A stretch of 64,000 nt of DNA from Mycolicibacterium pyrenivorans (GCF_025821625.1 NZ_JACKSH010000092.1:1143-65142); one strand, 5' to 3'; positions 12,672-24,391 are shown, counted from the first letter of the stretch. The notes: generated by a model from the sequence alone, not told the origin. Numbers and translations: made by a program.

Positions 12672-15600
12672 TCAGGCGGCATCTGTGAGCGCCAGCTTTT
12701 CGCTGAGCAACTCCGCCAGACCGCGAACAGTGATGGTGGTGATGTCGGTGGACGAGATCCGTATCCCCGTCTCGGTCTCGATCCGGGTGCGGAGTTCCAG
12801 GGCGCCCAAGGAGTCCACGCCGTATCCGGACAGTGGCCGGTCGGGATCGACGCTGCGACGCAGGATGAGGCTGACCTGATCGGAGATCAGACGCCGCAGT
12901 CGCGCCGGCCATTCGTCCTGGGGGAGCTCGTCGAGTTCGGCACGCAGCCTGCTTCCGGTGGTGGAGCTCTGCGCGCTGGAACGGAACGCCTCGGCGAACG
13001 GGGTGCGCTCGGCGAAGGCGGTCAACCATGGGGCCTCGGTCATCGGCGCGTAGCCGGAGTACCCGCGGTTGTGGCGCAGCAACTCCTCGAGCGCGTATGC
13101 ACCTTCATCGGGGGTGATCGCGACGCCGGAGCTCTCCGCGAACGCTGTTGCGCGGCCGATCCGGGCCCAGGCGCCCCAGGCGATCGCCAAAGCGGGTAGC
13201 CCCTGGGAGCGACGCCAGTGGGTGAAGGCGTCCAGCCAGCTGTTGGCTGCCGCGTAGGCGCCCTGACCGGGCGACCCGACCAGCGCGGCCGCCGAGGAGA
13301 ACGAGCAGAACCAGTCCAGTGGCTGGTCTGCCGCAGCGGTGTGCAGGTTCCATGCACCGTATACCTTTGGCGCCCAGTCGTGTTCGATGACCTCATCGGT
13401 GATGTTGGTGAGTGTGGCGTCTTCGACCACCGCTGCGGCGTGCATTATCCCGCGGACCGGAAGACCGGTGGCGGTCGCCACGGACACCAGGCGCTGCGCC
13501 GTGTCCGGTCGGGCGATGTCCCCGCATTCCGCGACGACGTCAGCGCCCATCGCGCGGATCAGCTGGATCGTCTCCAGCGCCTCGGGCGTCGGCTGCGACC
13601 GCGACGACAGCACGATGCGTCCGCAACCGGCCTCAGCCATCTTCTCGGCAAGGAAGAGCCCAAGGCCGCCCAGGCCCCCGGTGATGAGATAGGAGCCGTC
13701 GCGACGGAATATCCGGGCCTGTGCCGGCGGCACCGTCACGCGGCGGCGGCCGGTGTGCGGTATATCGAGAACCAGCTTGCCGGTGTGCTGTGCACCGCTC
13801 ATCAGCCGGATGGCTCTCGCGGCGTCGGCCAGCGGATACCGCGTGGTCTCCGGTACCGGCAGGACACCGTCAGCGGTGAGTCGATACACCGTTGTCAACA
13901 GGCCGCGGAGCCGGTCGGGATCGCTGTAGGCCAGCAACCCGAGATCGACGGCGTAGAACGCGAGGTTGCGGCGGAACGGGAAGAGTCCGAGCCGGGTGTC
14001 GCCATAGATGTCCCGCTTGCCGATCTCGACGAAACGTCCCCCCGTGGCGAGTAATTCGAGTCCTGCCCGCTGGGCGGCTCCGGCCACCGAATTGAGCACG
14101 ATGTCGACGCCGTACCCGTCGGTGTCCCTGCGAATCTGGTCGGCGAACTCCAGGCTGCGCGAGTCATATACGTGTTGAATGCCCATGTCGCGTAATAGTC
14201 GGCGACGGTGCTCACTACCGGCGGTGGCGAAGATCTCAGCTCCTGCAGCGTGGGCGATGGCGATCGCCGCCTGTCCCACACCACCGGTACCGGAATGGAT
14301 CAACACCTTGTCGCGGCAACCGATGCGGGCGAGCTCTTGAAGGCCGTACCACGCGGTGGCATACGCGGTGGTGACCGCCGCGGCCTGCTGGTCGGTCAGA
14401 GCCGCAGGCAGGGGCACGGCGCGCTGCGCGTCACACGTGATGAAGGTGGCCCAGCAGCCGTCGGCGCACAGTCCACCGACCCGGTCGCCCACCTCCAGGT
14501 CGGCCACGTCCGGACCGACGGCGGTGACCACGCCGGTGAAGTCCGTCCCGAGCTCTGGGAGCCGCCCTTCGAAGGCGGGGTAGCGGCCGAACGCGACCAG
14601 CACATCGGCGAAGTTGATGCTGGATGCGCTGACTGCGACTTCGATCTGGCCCGGTCCCGGCGGAATCCGTTCGCTGGAGACGAGTTCCAGCGTTTCCAGA
14701 TCTCCGGGTGTCCGGATCTGCAGACGCATCCCGTCGCGCCCCTGGTCGGCGATGATGGTATGCCGCTCGTCGGGTCGCAGCGGAGCCGCTGACAATCGGG
14801 CGGTGTACCAGGCGCCGTCTCGCCAAGCGGTCTCGTCCTCCTTCGACCCCGTGAGAAGTTGCCGCGCCAGGGACGCGGGGTCGACGGATTCGTCGACGTC
14901 GATCTGGGTGACATGCAAATGCGGCTGTTCGTTCCCGATGACTCTGATCAGGCCGCGCAGCCCGGCCTGCTCGAGATTGGGGACGTCGCTTGCCGTCACG
15001 GATTCGGCGGTGCGGGTGACCACATAGAGGTTCGGAACCTCGGAACGGATCTCCGGCAGTTCCCGGGTGATGTGCACGAGGTGCTGCACGTACGCGCGGC
15101 CATGCAGCGGGGACTGGTCGCTGCAGGCCCCGTTAGCGGGTCCCTCGACGATCACGACGCCCGCGATTCCTCCGGCACGCAGATGATCACCGAGCTCCTC
15201 GGCGGTGGCGGTGTGGTCCGCGGACGGCGGCCAGTGCATGGAGATGCACTGCCCGCCAGAGCTTTCCAGCGCATCGGTCAGCGATGTGGTCAGCGCGTCA
15301 GTGGCCGAGGTGCTGATCAGCAGCCAGGCTCCGGCGACGGCGTGGTCCACCTCGGGCAGCTCCCGCTGCCGCCATTCGATGGTCAGCAGCCGCCTGGCCA
15401 GCACCCGATCGTTGTGACCGCTCTCGGATACCCCTGTGCCCAAACGTAACCCGTGCACAGCGAGCAGGACCGTTCCGTTCTCGTCGAGCATCTGGAGGTC
15501 GGCCTCCACCCCGGCGGTGTCGGCCTTCGTCACACTCGTGCAGCAGTAGCGCGCGTTGCGGGCACTTCCGTAGGAGCGCAGCCGCCGGATACCCAACGGC

Positions 15601-18600
15601 AGCGCCAGGACGTCCTCTCCGAGCGCCTGAACATCGGGGTGGGCGGCAACGGACTGGAAACAGGCGTCCAGCAGCGCAGGATGCACGTCGTAGGCATCTT
15701 GTTGTGAGCGGATGTCGCGGGGCAGTGCCACCTCGGCCACCACGGTGCGGGCCGCCGCCTCGGCGGTCAGGACCGCGGTGAGTCCGGCGAACGCTGGACC
15801 GTACTGCACACCGCGCTGGTTCAACCGCGCGCGGACCTCGGCGCCGTCTTCGCGGAGCGGATGCGCGGCAAGCAGAGCGGGCATGTCCTGCTCATCAGGC
15901 GGCTCCTCCTCGACGGCGTGGAGAACCGCGCACGCGTGCCGTGCGTGCAGGTCGTCCTGTTTGGTCTCGACGGAGAAGTCGAAGACTCCCGGCGCAGAAA
16001 GGGCCGCCGAGGCGCCGACCGTCGTCGTCTCGTCCAGCAGCAGCGCCTCCTCGAACCGGATGTCGCGGATCTCGGCGGCGCCGCCCAGGACGGCCCGCGC
16101 GGCAGCCAGCGCCATCTCGCAGTAGGCGGCCCCCGGGAGCAGTGCGACATTGCGGACCTGGTGATCACCCAGCCAAGGCTGGGCGAGCGTGCCTATCTCT
16201 GCCTGCCAGACGTGACGCTCCGGCTCCTCCTGCAGTCGCACGTGAGAGCCCAGCAGGGGATGCACTGACACGGTGCAGCCACCGTGTGTCGGAGATTCCT
16301 GAGCGCCGCGGCTGAACATCAGCCGCTGGTGGGTCCACGTCGGCAGCGGCGGGTCCACCAGCTTTCCCTTCGGGAAGAGGACGGAGTAGTCCACCGCGGC
16401 CCCGGCGCTGTACAGGTCCACGAGGAAGCCGCGAAGCCCGTCGGGCAGGGCCTGATCGCGGCGCATGCTGCTCAGCGCGGCCACCGGGGTGTCGAGACCG
16501 TGGGCGGTCTGCTCGACCGCGTGCGTGAGCAGGGGGTGTGGGGACAGCTCCGCGAAGATCCGGTATCCGTCTTCCAAGGCGGCCTGTACGGCCGGGGCGA
16601 ACCGCACCATGTGGCGCAGGTTGTTCACCCAGTAGTCGGCATCGCACACCGGCTGTTCGCGCGGGTCGTACTCGGTGGCCGAGTAGTAGGGGACCTCCGG
16701 CGTCGCCGGATGCAGCTCTGCGAGGGCCTCGGTCAGTTCGTCGAGGATGGGATCGACCTGCGGCGAATGTGAGGCGACATCGACGGCGATCTCACGGGCC
16801 ATCACCTCGCGCTGCTCCCAGGACGCGACCAGATCACGCACCGTGCCTGTTGCACCGCCGATCACCGTCGACTGCGGGGATGCCACGACTGCCACCACGG
16901 CATCGTTGACACCGCGCGTGATCAACTCTGAAAGTACCTGCTGGGCAGGCAGTTCCACTGACGCCATGGCACCTGAACCGGCGATGCGGGTCAGCAGCCG
17001 TGAGCGTCGGCAGATGACCCGCACGCCGTCTTCGAGAGACAGCGCGCCGGCGACGACGGCCGCCGCGGCTTCGCCGAGGGAATGCCCGATGACCGCACCC
17101 GGGTGCACCCCGTACGAACGCATGGCGGCGGCCAGCGCGACCTGCATGGCGAACAGCGTCGGCTGGACGCGGTCGATGTCGGTCACGGTCTGTGACGCGG
17201 TCATCGCCTCGGTCACCGAGAATCCGGATTCTTTCGCGATCAAGGGTTCGGCCGCCGCGACGGTGGCGGCGAATGCCGGTTCGGTCGCCAGCAGCGCGGC
17301 ACCCATCCCAGCCCACTGCGAACCTTGCCCGGAGAAGACCCACACCGGGCCGCGGTCGTCTTGGCCCACCGCGGGCTGACGCGGTGAATCGCTTTCTGCG
17401 ACGTCCCGGAGCGCATTGGCCAGTTCGGTGTGGGTGCCGGCGATGACGGCGGTGCGGACCGGTCGGTGCACGCGGCGACGCGCCAGGGTGTAGCCCAGAT
17501 CCGGCAACGCCACGTTCTGATGCGCTGCCACCCAGTCTGCGAGTCGGCCGGCGGTGCGGCGCAGTTCGACGGCCGAGGTGGACGACACCGGGAACACGAG
17601 GGCCCCCCTCGTCGATGCCGAAGTGGTCTCGGACGCAAGGGGTTCAACCTGTTGTGGTGCCTGCTCCACGATGGCGTGGGCGTTGGTTCCCGACAGGCCA
17701 TATGACGACGTCGCCGCCCGGCGGGGATGGTCGGAATCGACCGGCCAGGGTGCCGTTTTCTGAGGCACGAAGAGTTTGGTGTCGATCTTGGCCATCTCGT
17801 CGGGCAGCTGGGTGAAATGCAGATTCCGCGGAACCACGCCGTGCTGCAGCGCCAGGATCACCTTCATCAGTCCCAGCGTTCCGGCTGCCGACTGGGCGTG
17901 CCCGAAGTTGGTCTTCAATGTCGCCAATGCGCAGGGGTTCTCGGTGCCGTAGACATTGGCCAGGCTGGCGTATTCGATCGGGTCGCCGACCGGCGTGCCC
18001 GGCCCGTGCGCCTCCACCATTCCGATGCCGCCCGCGTCGACGCCCGCGGCGGCCAGCGCCGACCTGTACACCGCGGTCTGCGCCGTGACCGACGGCGTGG
18101 CGATGTTCACGGTGTGGCCGTCTTGGTTGGCCGCGGTGCCGCGGATCACGGCCATGATTCGATCCCCGTCGCGCTGTGCGTCGGGCAGCCGCTTCAACAG
18201 CACCACGGCGCAGCCTTCGGAGGACACGAAGCCGTCGGCGGCGACGTCGAACGCGTGACACCGGCCGGTGGGGGAGAGCATGCCCTCAGCCGATCCCGCC
18301 ACGAACTTCCGCGGATCCAGGATCACGGCGGCGCCACCCGCGAAGGCGAGATCGCTTTCACCGTCGATCAGGCTGTGGCAGGCAAGGTGCACGGCGGTCA
18401 GGCCCGAGGAGCACGCGGTGTCCACGGTCATCGCGGGACCGTGAACTCCCAGCGTGTAGGCGATCCGGCCGGAGGCCAGGCTGAAGCTGCTCCCTGTGAA
18501 GCCGTACGGCGCCTCTACAGCGTGTGCATCGGCGGCCAGCAGCTGGTAGTCGCCGTGTGTCAGGCCCACGAAGACGCCGGTCAGTGAGCCGTCCATCGCC

Positions 18601-18944
18601 TCGGGGGTGAGACCGCCGTGCTCCATTGCCTCCCAGGAGGTTTCCAGCAGCAGGCGGTGCTGCGGATCGATCGCGATGGCCTCCCGCTCGTTGATCCCGA
18701 AGAACTCGGAATCGAAGCCGGAGACGTCGTCGAGGAACCCGCCCCACTTCGTCACCGACCGGCCTGGTACGCCGGGTTGGGGGTCGTAGTAATCGTCGGC
18801 ATCCCAGCGGTCGGGCGGAATCTCGGTGACCAGGTCGTCGCCACGCAGCAACGCCTGCCACAAACGCTCAGGAGAGTCGATGCCCCCGGGTAGCCGACAG
18901 GCCATACCGATCACAGCAATGGCGCTTGTACCTGATTCGCCCAC
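12672..18944 (-). CDS. MAS-like fully reducing type I polyketide synthase (KS-AT-DH-ER-KR-ACP)
   Basis: At 2090 residues this matches the usual length of the mycocerosic acid synthase family (MAS, Pks2, Pks5). Domains in order: KS (catalytic Cys in DTACSSG near 178, EAHGPGT, NFGH), AT (GHSLGE near 623), DH ([10 protein letters not shown] near 1080), ER (HSGTGGVGQ near 1551), KR (TGGLGGLG near 1753) and ACP (GVDSLGALE near 2043). The AT carries VASH where methylmalonyl-specific domains have YASH, so methyl-branch extension is expected. Family members work iteratively on a fatty acyl starter. The GTG start at 18944 follows GAGGGTGA. The stop lies 16 nt before the NRPS start, so the acyl product is most simply passed to the NRPS C1 domain (inference). 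KS uses EAHGPGT where many have EAHGTGT; this is probably harmless. Confidence 0.95.
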   Translation of the reverse strand: MGESGTSAIAVIGMACRLPGGIDSPERLWQALLRGDDLVTEIPPDRWDADDYYDPQPGVPGRSVTKWGGFLDDVSGFDSEFFGINEREAIAIDPQHRLLLETSWEAMEHGGLTPEAMDGSLTGVFVGLTHGDYQLLAADAHAVEAPYGFTGSSFSLASGRIAYTLGVHGPAMTVDTACSSGLTAVHLACHSLIDGESDLAFAGGAAVILDPRKFVAGSAEGMLSPTGRCHAFDVAADGFVSSEGCAVVLLKRLPDAQRDGDRIMAVIRGTAANQDGHTVNIATPSVTAQTAVYRSALAAAGVDAGGIGMVEAHGPGTPVGDPIEYASLANVYGTENPCALATLKTNFGHAQSAAGTLGLMKVILALQHGVVPRNLHFTQLPDEMAKIDTKLFVPQKTAPWPVDSDHPRRAATSSYGLSGTNAHAIVEQAPQQVEPLASETTSASTRGALVFPVSSTSAVELRRTAGRLADWVAAHQNVALPDLGYTLARRRVHRPVRTAVIAGTHTELANALRDVAESDSPRQPAVGQDDRGPVWVFSGQGSQWAGMGAALLATEPAFAATVAAAEPLIAKESGFSVTEAMTASQTVTDIDRVQPTLFAMQVALAAAMRSYGVHPGAVIGHSLGEAAAAVVAGALSLEDGVRVICRRSRLLTRIAGSGAMASVELPAQQVLSELITRGVNDAVVAVVASPQSTVIGGATGTVRDLVASWEQREVMAREIAVDVASHSPQVDPILDELTEALAELHPATPEVPYYSATEYDPREQPVCDADYWVNNLRHMVRFAPAVQAALEDGYRIFAELSPHPLLTHAVEQTAHGLDTPVAALSSMRRDQALPDGLRGFLVDLYSAGAAVDYSVLFPKGKLVDPPLPTWTHQRLMFSRGAQESPTHGGCTVSVHPLLGSHVRLQEEPERHVWQAEIGTLAQPWLGDHQVRNVALLPGAAYCEMALAAARAVLGGAAEIRDIRFEEALLLDETTTVGASAALSAPGVFDFSVETKQDDLHARHACAVLHAVEEEPPDEQDMPALLAAHPLREDGAEVRARLNQRGVQYGPAFAGLTAVLTAEAAARTVVAEVALPRDIRSQQDAYDVHPALLDACFQSVAAHPDVQALGEDVLALPLGIRRLRSYGSARNARYCCTSVTKADTAGVEADLQMLDENGTVLLAVHGLRLGTGVSESGHNDRVLARRLLTIEWRQRELPEVDHAVAGAWLLISTSATDALTTSLTDALESSGGQCISMHWPPSADHTATAEELGDHLRAGGIAGVVIVEGPANGACSDQSPLHGRAYVQHLVHITRELPEIRSEVPNLYVVTRTAESVTASDVPNLEQAGLRGLIRVIGNEQPHLHVTQIDVDESVDPASLARQLLTGSKEDETAWRDGAWYTARLSAAPLRPDERHTIIADQGRDGMRLQIRTPGDLETLELVSSERIPPGPGQIEVAVSASSINFADVLVAFGRYPAFEGRLPELGTDFTGVVTAVGPDVADLEVGDRVGGLCADGCWATFITCDAQRAVPLPAALTDQQAAAVTTAYATAWYGLQELARIGCRDKVLIHSGTGGVGQAAIAIAHAAGAEIFATAGSEHRRRLLRDMGIQHVYDSRSLEFADQIRRDTDGYGVDIVLNSVAGAAQRAGLELLATGGRFVEIGKRDIYGDTRLGLFPFRRNLAFYAVDLGLLAYSDPDRLRGLLTTVYRLTADGVLPVPETTRYPLADAARAIRLMSGAQHTGKLVLDIPHTGRRRVTVPPAQARIFRRDGSYLITGGLGGLGLFLAEKMAEAGCGRIVLSSRSQPTPEALETIQLIRAMGADVVAECGDIARPDTAQRLVSVATATGLPVRGIMHAAAVVEDATLTNITDEVIEHDWAPKVYGAWNLHTAAADQPLDWFCSFSSAAALVGSPGQGAYAAANSWLDAFTHWRRSQGLPALAIAWGAWARIGRATAFAESSGVAITPDEGAYALEELLRHNRGYSGYAPMTEAPWLTAFAERTPFAEAFRSSAQSSTTGSRLRAELDELPQDEWPARLRRLISDQVSLILRRSVDPDRPLSGYGVDSLGALELRTRIETETGIRISSTDITTITVRGLAELLSEKLALTDAA

Positions 18945-19134
18945 GGCCGCTCACCCTCTTCCGTCCACCGGATCTGTGAGGGTGTGCGATGTCGGATCTC
19001 CACGTCGACGCGTGAACGTTGCGGGGTCCGAATGGCCGTTCTTACAGACGTCGCCGTGGCCAGCCGTCGCCGCGTCGGCGAGAGCGCTGCCTTGTCCAAG
19101 TCCATCCGACCCCCCACGCAGTCGGTTGAGCCCG

Positions 19135-19356
19135 TCAGCCGTTGGTCTCTGCGAGCCTCTCGCGAAGAGTCCGTGGTCGGATGTCGGTCCAGTTCTGTTC
19201 TATGTAGTCCAGGCACGCCGAGCGGTCGGCTTCGCCGAACACCACCCGCCAGCCGGCAGGAACTTCGGCGAAGACCGGCCACAGGCTGTGCTGATCTTCG
19301 TCGTTGACCAAGACGAGGAAGTGGGCACTGTCGTCGTCGAACGGATTGACGCTCAT
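19135..19356 (-). CDS. MbtH-like protein (NRPS adenylation-domain partner)
   Basis: This 73-residue protein has the hallmark MbtH pattern: an N-terminal NPFDDD, a central HSLWPVF...VPAGW, and [11 protein letters not shown] near the C terminus, with the conserved tryptophans present. MbtH-like proteins bind A domains and are often needed for their solubility and activity. It lies upstream of the PKS and both NRPS genes on the same strand, with a 190-nt gap to the PKS, so it very likely serves those A domains. The ATG at 19356 has a strong GGAGGAAAG site just before it. A longer in-frame extension upstream to 19533 has no family similarity and is not used. Confidence 0.93.
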   Translation of the reverse strand: MSVNPFDDDSAHFLVLVNDEDQHSLWPVFAEVPAGWRVVFGEADRSACLDYIEQNWTDIRPRTLRERLAETNG

Positions 19357-19992
19357 CTTTCCTCCACGCGCCTTCACGAAGGTGTGAATTGACGCGAACG
19401 TTACTGCAGGCGGAGATGCCGTTCCGGGGTTTTGCGGAAAGTCGTCGATGTTCGCTGTATCGGGACCAGATCGTAAGGTCGTCTCATCATCAGGTCCCCG
19501 GAACGATCTTGAACCATGCAGGTAGTGAGCCAACTCGGTTCAGAATGTGCGAGGCTCGGGCGCATGGCGTCCGCAGCCGAACGTGAATTCGCTGAAATTG
19601 CCTGCTCTCGTCGATTTCCCCGGCGGCCGCCAGCCTGCAGCGACGCTCGACCGGTCGTTCTGTCTGCAAGTACAGGGCGGCGAGCGGGTGCTCCTCGCGG
19701 CGCCGGCGGGCCTCGGCAACGGTGACCTCCGGGTCGCGTGACCGGACGCACCGGCATCCGCCGGACTGCACGTGCGCGGGATCTCGGTTGGGCGAACTGT
19801 GTTCGGGAGAGGGGAGCGCTCGGTTCCGCGCGGGAGGCCTCGAACTCGCGGTGTGCGGCGCGTGGCTGTGCAACAGACGGAGGACGAAGGAGCGGCCGTG
19901 TGAATCGTTCGCCTTGGTGCCATGAGGGTGTGACGGCTAAGCCCGTGGACCGACGACTTCGGTTCTCGCGGCAGCGCGAGCGGTGTTGCTGA
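19357..19992. other. 636-nt intergenic region between methyltransferase and mbtH
   Basis: No open frame here reads like a real protein. The candidates on both strands are arginine/proline-rich shadows with no recognisable motif. The stretch separates the mmpL/methyltransferase pair from the mbtH-PKS-NRPS genes and probably holds the mbtH promoter and leader. On the minus strand I see a TAACGT that could serve as a -10 box near 19400, without a convincing -35, and a short CCTTC/GAAGG inverted repeat just before the mbtH ribosome site. No transposase remnant or tRNA was seen. Confidence 0.5.
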
Positions 19993-20850
19993 CTAGAACG
20001 CGTATCGGAAGATTCGGTCATAATTGCGAACCGCTGGAATGGCGTACTGGATTCGGTAAAGAAAGCGCTGTGGGGCGAGGGGGATCTTGTCGACCCCGGC
20101 CATGATGGGGCTGTCGTCGACGAGCCGGAGCCGGTCATCCCAGCGGGTAGGCTCCCGACCGTCGTTGGTGCCCCATTTGATCAGGCCCGAGGTGAAGATT
20201 CGCGACATCCGTGGACCCCATTTCGACAGCAGGTCGGCATGTACCTCTCCGGCGTCGAAACGGTCGATCACGCGGTGGAGCAGATCAGTGACCTCGGAAG
20301 GGGTCAGATACATCAGGAGACCTTCGGCGACGATCAGGACGGGACCGCCGGTGGGTAGCTCATCGATCCAGGCGGGGTCGGTCACCGACGACCCGACCAT
20401 GCGATAGGTCTCGGACTCGGAGTACAACTGGCGACGCAGTGCGATGACATCGGGTAGGTCGACATCGAACCAGGGCGCCCCGTCTCGCGCCGCCACACGG
20501 AATGCGCGGCTGTGCAACCCACAACCCAGATGAAGGACGACGGCGTCCGGATGCGCGTTCAGATACTGGTTGGTCAGGGCATCGAATTGTGCGCTCCGCA
20601 GGGCCACCATGAACTGATTGATCTCCGGACGCACAGTTCGATGGACACGCTCGAAGTCGTATTCGATGCGCGCGACGTCGCACGCTGCCAACTCATCGCC
20701 GAGAATCGATTCGGCCAATCGACTCTCGCAGGCCCGCAGGTAGAGCAGACAGACATTCGTCCACTCGACCGATTTCCACCGCACACCGGTGAAGTCCACT
20801 TTGTCTCGGTGACCATTCGCCGGGTCGACCGGCACCCCGAAATCCGTCAC
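19993..20850 (-). CDS. SAM-dependent O-methyltransferase, leucine carboxyl methyltransferase (PPM-like) family
   Basis: This 285-residue protein has a SAM-binding loop VVLHLGCGLHSR (about 105-116), an acidic ribose-binding segment WFDVDLPDVI about 25 residues later, and the LIVAEGLLMYL motif typical of the LCMT/PPM family common in mycobacteria. Family members methylate carboxyl or hydroxyl groups of lipids, polyketides and peptides. Here it follows mmpL by 82 nt and precedes the mbtH-PKS-NRPS genes, so a tailoring role such as C-terminal methyl ester or hydroxyl capping of the lipopeptide is plausible but unproven. I chose the GTG at 20850 because GAGGAGG lies 6 nt upstream. An upstream ATG at 20895 is possible but lacks such a site. 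Confidence 0.85.
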   Translation of the reverse strand: MTDFGVPVDPANGHRDKVDFTGVRWKSVEWTNVCLLYLRACESRLAESILGDELAACDVARIEYDFERVHRTVRPEINQFMVALRSAQFDALTNQYLNAHPDAVVLHLGCGLHSRAFRVAARDGAPWFDVDLPDVIALRRQLYSESETYRMVGSSVTDPAWIDELPTGGPVLIVAEGLLMYLTPSEVTDLLHRVIDRFDAGEVHADLLSKWGPRMSRIFTSGLIKWGTNDGREPTRWDDRLRLVDDSPIMAGVDKIPLAPQRFLYRIQYAIPAVRNYDRIFRYAF

Positions 20851-20932
20851 TGCGTCCTCCTCATCGTCGCGGTGCCGACTGGCGTGGTCGACCATCGCTG
20901 CATTGCGGGTCTGGATAAGAGTGGGCCATTGC

Positions 20933-23900
20933 TCAGCCGGCACCGGGCACTGGCGAGAGGTCTGCGCGCTTCCGCGGCGTGGGTGGTCGCGGTTTCCATC
21001 GCGAGGGCCACCAGTTACCCCGCCCCACCAGGACAGCGATCGCCGGCACCGTGACAGTGCGCACCAAGAACGTGTCGAGCAGAATTCCCGTTCCGACAAC
21101 GAAGCCGGCTTGGATGATGGTGCTGATGCTGGCGAACAGCAGTCCGAACATCGACGCGGCGAAGATGAGACCCGCAGCTGTGATCACGCCGCCGGTGGCG
21201 CCGACGGTCCGGATGACACCGGAACGGATGCCGCGCGGAGACTCGTCACGAATCCGGGAAATGAGCAGCATGTTGTAGTCCGCACCCATCGCGACGAGTA
21301 TGATGAACGTCAAACCCGGTACGCTCCAATGTAATTCCTCACCGAGGATGAATTGGAACGTCAGTACCCCGAGGCCGAGCGCCGCCAGGTACGAAAGAAC
21401 CACCGACGCGATGAGGTAGAGCGGCGCCACGACCGCGCGCAGCAGGGCGATCAATATCAGGAGCACCACGGCGATGGTCACGATGATGATGAACCGGATG
21501 TCGTGATCGTAGTAGTCACGTGCGTCCCGAAGGGTGGCTGGATATCCCGTCATCGCTATCGAGCCATCGGCCAGCGCCGTATTCGGTTGAGATTGCCTTG
21601 CCGTATCGGTGATCGCAATGATCTGATCCATCGCGGCGGTGCTGAACGGATTGAGTTCCGTCTGTATCAGGTACCGCGCCGAGTGCCCGTCGGCCGAGAT
21701 GAAGAACTCGGCGGCTTTCTTGAAATCGTCCGAAGTCAGTACTTGTGATGGAATGTAGAACCCCGCCATCGACGGTGACGTCGCGTCGTTCTTCATCGCC
21801 AACAAGAACTCCGAAGCGTCGCCGAGATCGCCGCTCATCCGCAGGGTCTGGCTCACCAGTTCCTGCACGCCGTCGGCGACCTGTCGACCGCCGTCGGCGA
21901 GGGAATCGAGCCCATCTCGCATCCCACTGAGGGAGGACCCACTGCCACCGCCGCCCAGGCCGCCGAGCCCCATTGCGCCCAAGGGGCCGGTGAGCGATTG
22001 CATCGACTGGGTCAGCTTGGTCACCGTCTGTGAGAGGTTCGACAGCGGCCCGGTGGACTGCAGCTGATCTGCCAGCTTCTGGATGGTGCCGTCATTGCGG
22101 GCCATCTGGAGCTGACGGAACTGGTCCCGCGCGGCGACGCACACGGGGTTGCCGGTGCAGTAGGGACTTCCGTCGAGCGCGATCACGACGGGATCTATCC
22201 ACTCGAGTCTGTTGAGGTCGCCGAACGTCTTCTGCAGCGTGTCTCCGAGCGTCTGTATCCCACTGATGAGGCGGGTGGCGTCACCCATCTGGCCGAAGGT
22301 CGTACCGCTGCCGCCGAATTGGTTCTGCACGGACTGGAGGGTGTTGATGATGCCGGACAGGCCGTTCATGAGCTTGAGAATCTGATCGCGCAGGGTACTG
22401 ACGCCGTCGGCCAACTGGTCGGCTCCCCAAGCGAGCCGGTTGAGGTCGTCGGTGCGGCCACGGATCATGGTCACCGCATCGTTGAGCTTGGCGCCCACTT
22501 CACCGGCCTGGCGCGTCGTGCTCGCGGCTTCCAACGGTTCACCGCTGGGCCGGGTGATTCCGCGGACCGCTGCGATACCGGGTAGTTGGCTGATCCGCTG
22601 CGCCGTCTGCTCCATGTCGGCAAGCGCCTCCGGTGTCCGCAGGTCCCGGGGCGATTGGATGAGGAGGTACTGAGGGATGGTCGAGTTGACCGGGATGTGG
22701 CGATCCAGCGCCTGATACCCGAGCGAGCTCTCGACGGAGGCCGGCAGCGCCTTGCGGTCGTCGTAGTTGTATCGGACGGCGAGCATGCAACCGGCCAGAA
22801 GGACCAGCACCACAAGGCTCGCTACGAGATTCGCCATTGGCCGTCGCACGATGCGGATTCCGGCTCGGCGCCAGAAGCGAGTGGTGAGGTCGCGGCGTGG
22901 AGTGATCCAACCGCGGCGGCCGGTCAGCACGATGATGGCAGGCAACAGAGTCACCGCGGCAAGGAACGCCACGCCGATCGCGATCGCGAGCGCGGGGCCG
23001 ATGGTTGCGAACAGTTCCAGCCGGGCGAACGTCATCCCGAGAAATGTGACGCCAACCGTCGCCGCGGATGCGGCGATGACCTTGCCGATGGCGTTCAGGG
23101 CGTTCTTGATGGCTTGATCGGAGGCCTCGCCCTGCCGCACGAAATCGTGGTAGCGGCTGATGAGAAAGACGGCGTAATCCGTTCCCGCGCCGGCCATCAG
23201 CCCGCTCAGGAGGGTGATGGTCTGGGTGGAGACACCAAGGCCCAACTGAGCGGCTCCGGACACCGCGGCCTGCGCGATCCCGAGGGAGACGCCGATCGTG
23301 AGCAACGGCAGCAGGATGGTCGCCGGTTTTCGATAGATGATCAGCAGGATCAGAAGCAGCAGCGTGATGATCGCGACTTCGATCTTGATCTGATCCCGCG
23401 TTCCGACGTCAAGAGAGTCGGCGAAGGTGGCCGCGGGCCCAGTCAGGTTCGCGGTCAGCGTCGTTCCCGCAACCGTATGCCGGACGATGTCGGCAACCCG
23501 CTTGTACGCCTCGTAGGACTCGGGCGAGCCCAACTCGCCGGACAGGCCGACCGGCATGAGCCAGGCCTTGCCGTCCTCGCTGCTGAGGGTCTCGCGTAGC
23601 TGGGGTGTGGTGACGAAGTCCTCCAGCATGACCACGTCTTGGATATCGCGGCGCAGGCGCTCGACGAGACTTGCGTAGACCCTCTCGTCGGCCTCTCCGA
23701 GCCCCTTGTCGTTCGTCAACAGGACCAGGAGCACGTTCTCCGAACCGGCTTCGCCGAACGCCGCAGCCATCTCCTGGGTTGCGACGATCGAAGGAGCGCT
23801 GGCCGGCAGGGGCGAGACCGGCTGCCGCTGCGTCGCCTCTGCCAAGGTGGGGAACAACGGCGGCAAGACGACCGCGAGCGCCACCCACAAGCCGATGACA

Positions 23901-24058
23901 ACCCACGGCCACCGCACGACGACGTCGCCGAGCCGCGGAAAGAAGCCGCGAGGCCCCGCGGTACCCGTGGGGTCCGCCCGGGCCGTCGTCGCCTGTGCCC
24001 TCCGCGGCCAACGCATCAGTAGCCCGAGACGTGAAGAGAGTGTGGACGACTGCGCCAC
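20933..24058 (-). CDS. MmpL-family RND lipid exporter
   Basis: This 1041-residue inner-membrane transporter has the usual MmpL plan: TM1, a large periplasmic loop, TM2-7, a second loop, then TM8-12. The proton-relay Asp-Tyr pairs are visible in [13 protein letters not shown] (TM4) and [12 protein letters not shown] (TM10). The second loop carries long helical, coiled-coil-like heptads ([14 protein letters not shown] and [13 protein letters not shown] regions), as in the MmpL4/MmpL5 group. Those usually work with an MmpS partner, which I do not see nearby. Its place at the head of the NRPS/PKS cluster points to export of the lipopeptide. The GTG at 24058 follows GGAGGG by 6 nt. Poorly conserved codons upstream to 24106 are omitted. 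The C-terminal tail is short. Confidence 0.93.
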   Translation of the reverse strand: MAQSSTLSSRLGLLMRWPRRAQATTARADPTGTAGPRGFFPRLGDVVVRWPWVVIGLWVALAVVLPPLFPTLAEATQRQPVSPLPASAPSIVATQEMAAAFGEAGSENVLLVLLTNDKGLGEADERVYASLVERLRRDIQDVVMLEDFVTTPQLRETLSSEDGKAWLMPVGLSGELGSPESYEAYKRVADIVRHTVAGTTLTANLTGPAATFADSLDVGTRDQIKIEVAIITLLLLILLIIYRKPATILLPLLTIGVSLGIAQAAVSGAAQLGLGVSTQTITLLSGLMAGAGTDYAVFLISRYHDFVRQGEASDQAIKNALNAIGKVIAASAATVGVTFLGMTFARLELFATIGPALAIAIGVAFLAAVTLLPAIIVLTGRRGWITPRRDLTTRFWRRAGIRIVRRPMANLVASLVVLVLLAGCMLAVRYNYDDRKALPASVESSLGYQALDRHIPVNSTIPQYLLIQSPRDLRTPEALADMEQTAQRISQLPGIAAVRGITRPSGEPLEAASTTRQAGEVGAKLNDAVTMIRGRTDDLNRLAWGADQLADGVSTLRDQILKLMNGLSGIINTLQSVQNQFGGSGTTFGQMGDATRLISGIQTLGDTLQKTFGDLNRLEWIDPVVIALDGSPYCTGNPVCVAARDQFRQLQMARNDGTIQKLADQLQSTGPLSNLSQTVTKLTQSMQSLTGPLGAMGLGGLGGGGSGSSLSGMRDGLDSLADGGRQVADGVQELVSQTLRMSGDLGDASEFLLAMKNDATSPSMAGFYIPSQVLTSDDFKKAAEFFISADGHSARYLIQTELNPFSTAAMDQIIAITDTARQSQPNTALADGSIAMTGYPATLRDARDYYDHDIRFIIIVTIAVVLLILIALLRAVVAPLYLIASVVLSYLAALGLGVLTFQFILGEELHWSVPGLTFIILVAMGADYNMLLISRIRDESPRGIRSGVIRTVGATGGVITAAGLIFAASMFGLLFASISTIIQAGFVVGTGILLDTFLVRTVTVPAIAVLVGRGNWWPSRWKPRPPTPRKRADLSPVPGAG

Positions 24059-24295
24059 ATGCAGCCCTCCGGGAGCGCGGGCGCCCGGCGTCCGCGGCGA
24101 CCGCAAGAATCGCGCGCCAGTGAGATCACAGCAACATCAATGAAACGTGCTCCACCCACCCCCGTCGCCTCTTTTCAAGATCAAGGGCAAGAAGCTCGGT
24201 TGAAACTGGTTGCGAGAGCGGGGCTTTCCCGCGCCCCTCGCGGCGCTGTTCATCTTCAGGTCACGTCTAGCTTCGACGTCCTTGTTTGTGCAGCT

Positions 24296-24326
24296 AGCGT
24301 AACCCGTTTTTTGACGGAGGTGTCAC
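24296..24326 (-). promoter_or_regulatory. Candidate promoter for mmpL
   Basis: Read on the minus strand, GTGACA (24326-24321) is followed after 19 nt by TACGCT (24301-24296), a plausible -35/-10 pair in an AT-rich patch about 240 nt upstream of the mmpL start. The spacer is longer than the ideal 17 nt and the leader would be long, so this is tentative. Confidence 0.25.
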
Positions 24327-24378
24327 GAATCTTGCTTTTGGTGTACGGTTTGTTCGCGGTTTCGAACTCGCCGTGTCT

Positions 24379-24391
24379 GATTCTCAGAATC
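24379..24391. promoter_or_regulatory. 13-nt palindrome, possible operator
   Basis: GATTCT-C-AGAATC is a perfect 6-bp inverted repeat around one central base. It lies about 53 nt upstream of the candidate mmpL -35 box. Short palindromes of this kind are typical of dimeric repressor or activator sites. No regulator gene is seen in the window. Confidence 0.3.

Noticed and set aside
12656..12682. NRPS-1 start at 12682
   Set aside because: It would overlap the PKS end and lacks a ribosome site; the ATG at 12655 has AGGGAGG at the right distance and begins the conserved sequence.
19401..20138. Minus-strand 245-codon frame between methyltransferase and mbtH
   Set aside because: Composition is Ser/Arg/Pro-rich noise and it overlaps the end of the methyltransferase in another frame.
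1..24058. Glycopeptidolipid (mps1/mps2) locus
   Set aside because: The neighbours expected there (gap, glycosyltransferases, rhamnose O-methyltransferases, mmpS4, paired mmpL4a/4b) are absent, and the PKS is a MAS-like single-module enzyme. The resemblance is only at the level of NRPS plus MmpL plus MbtH.
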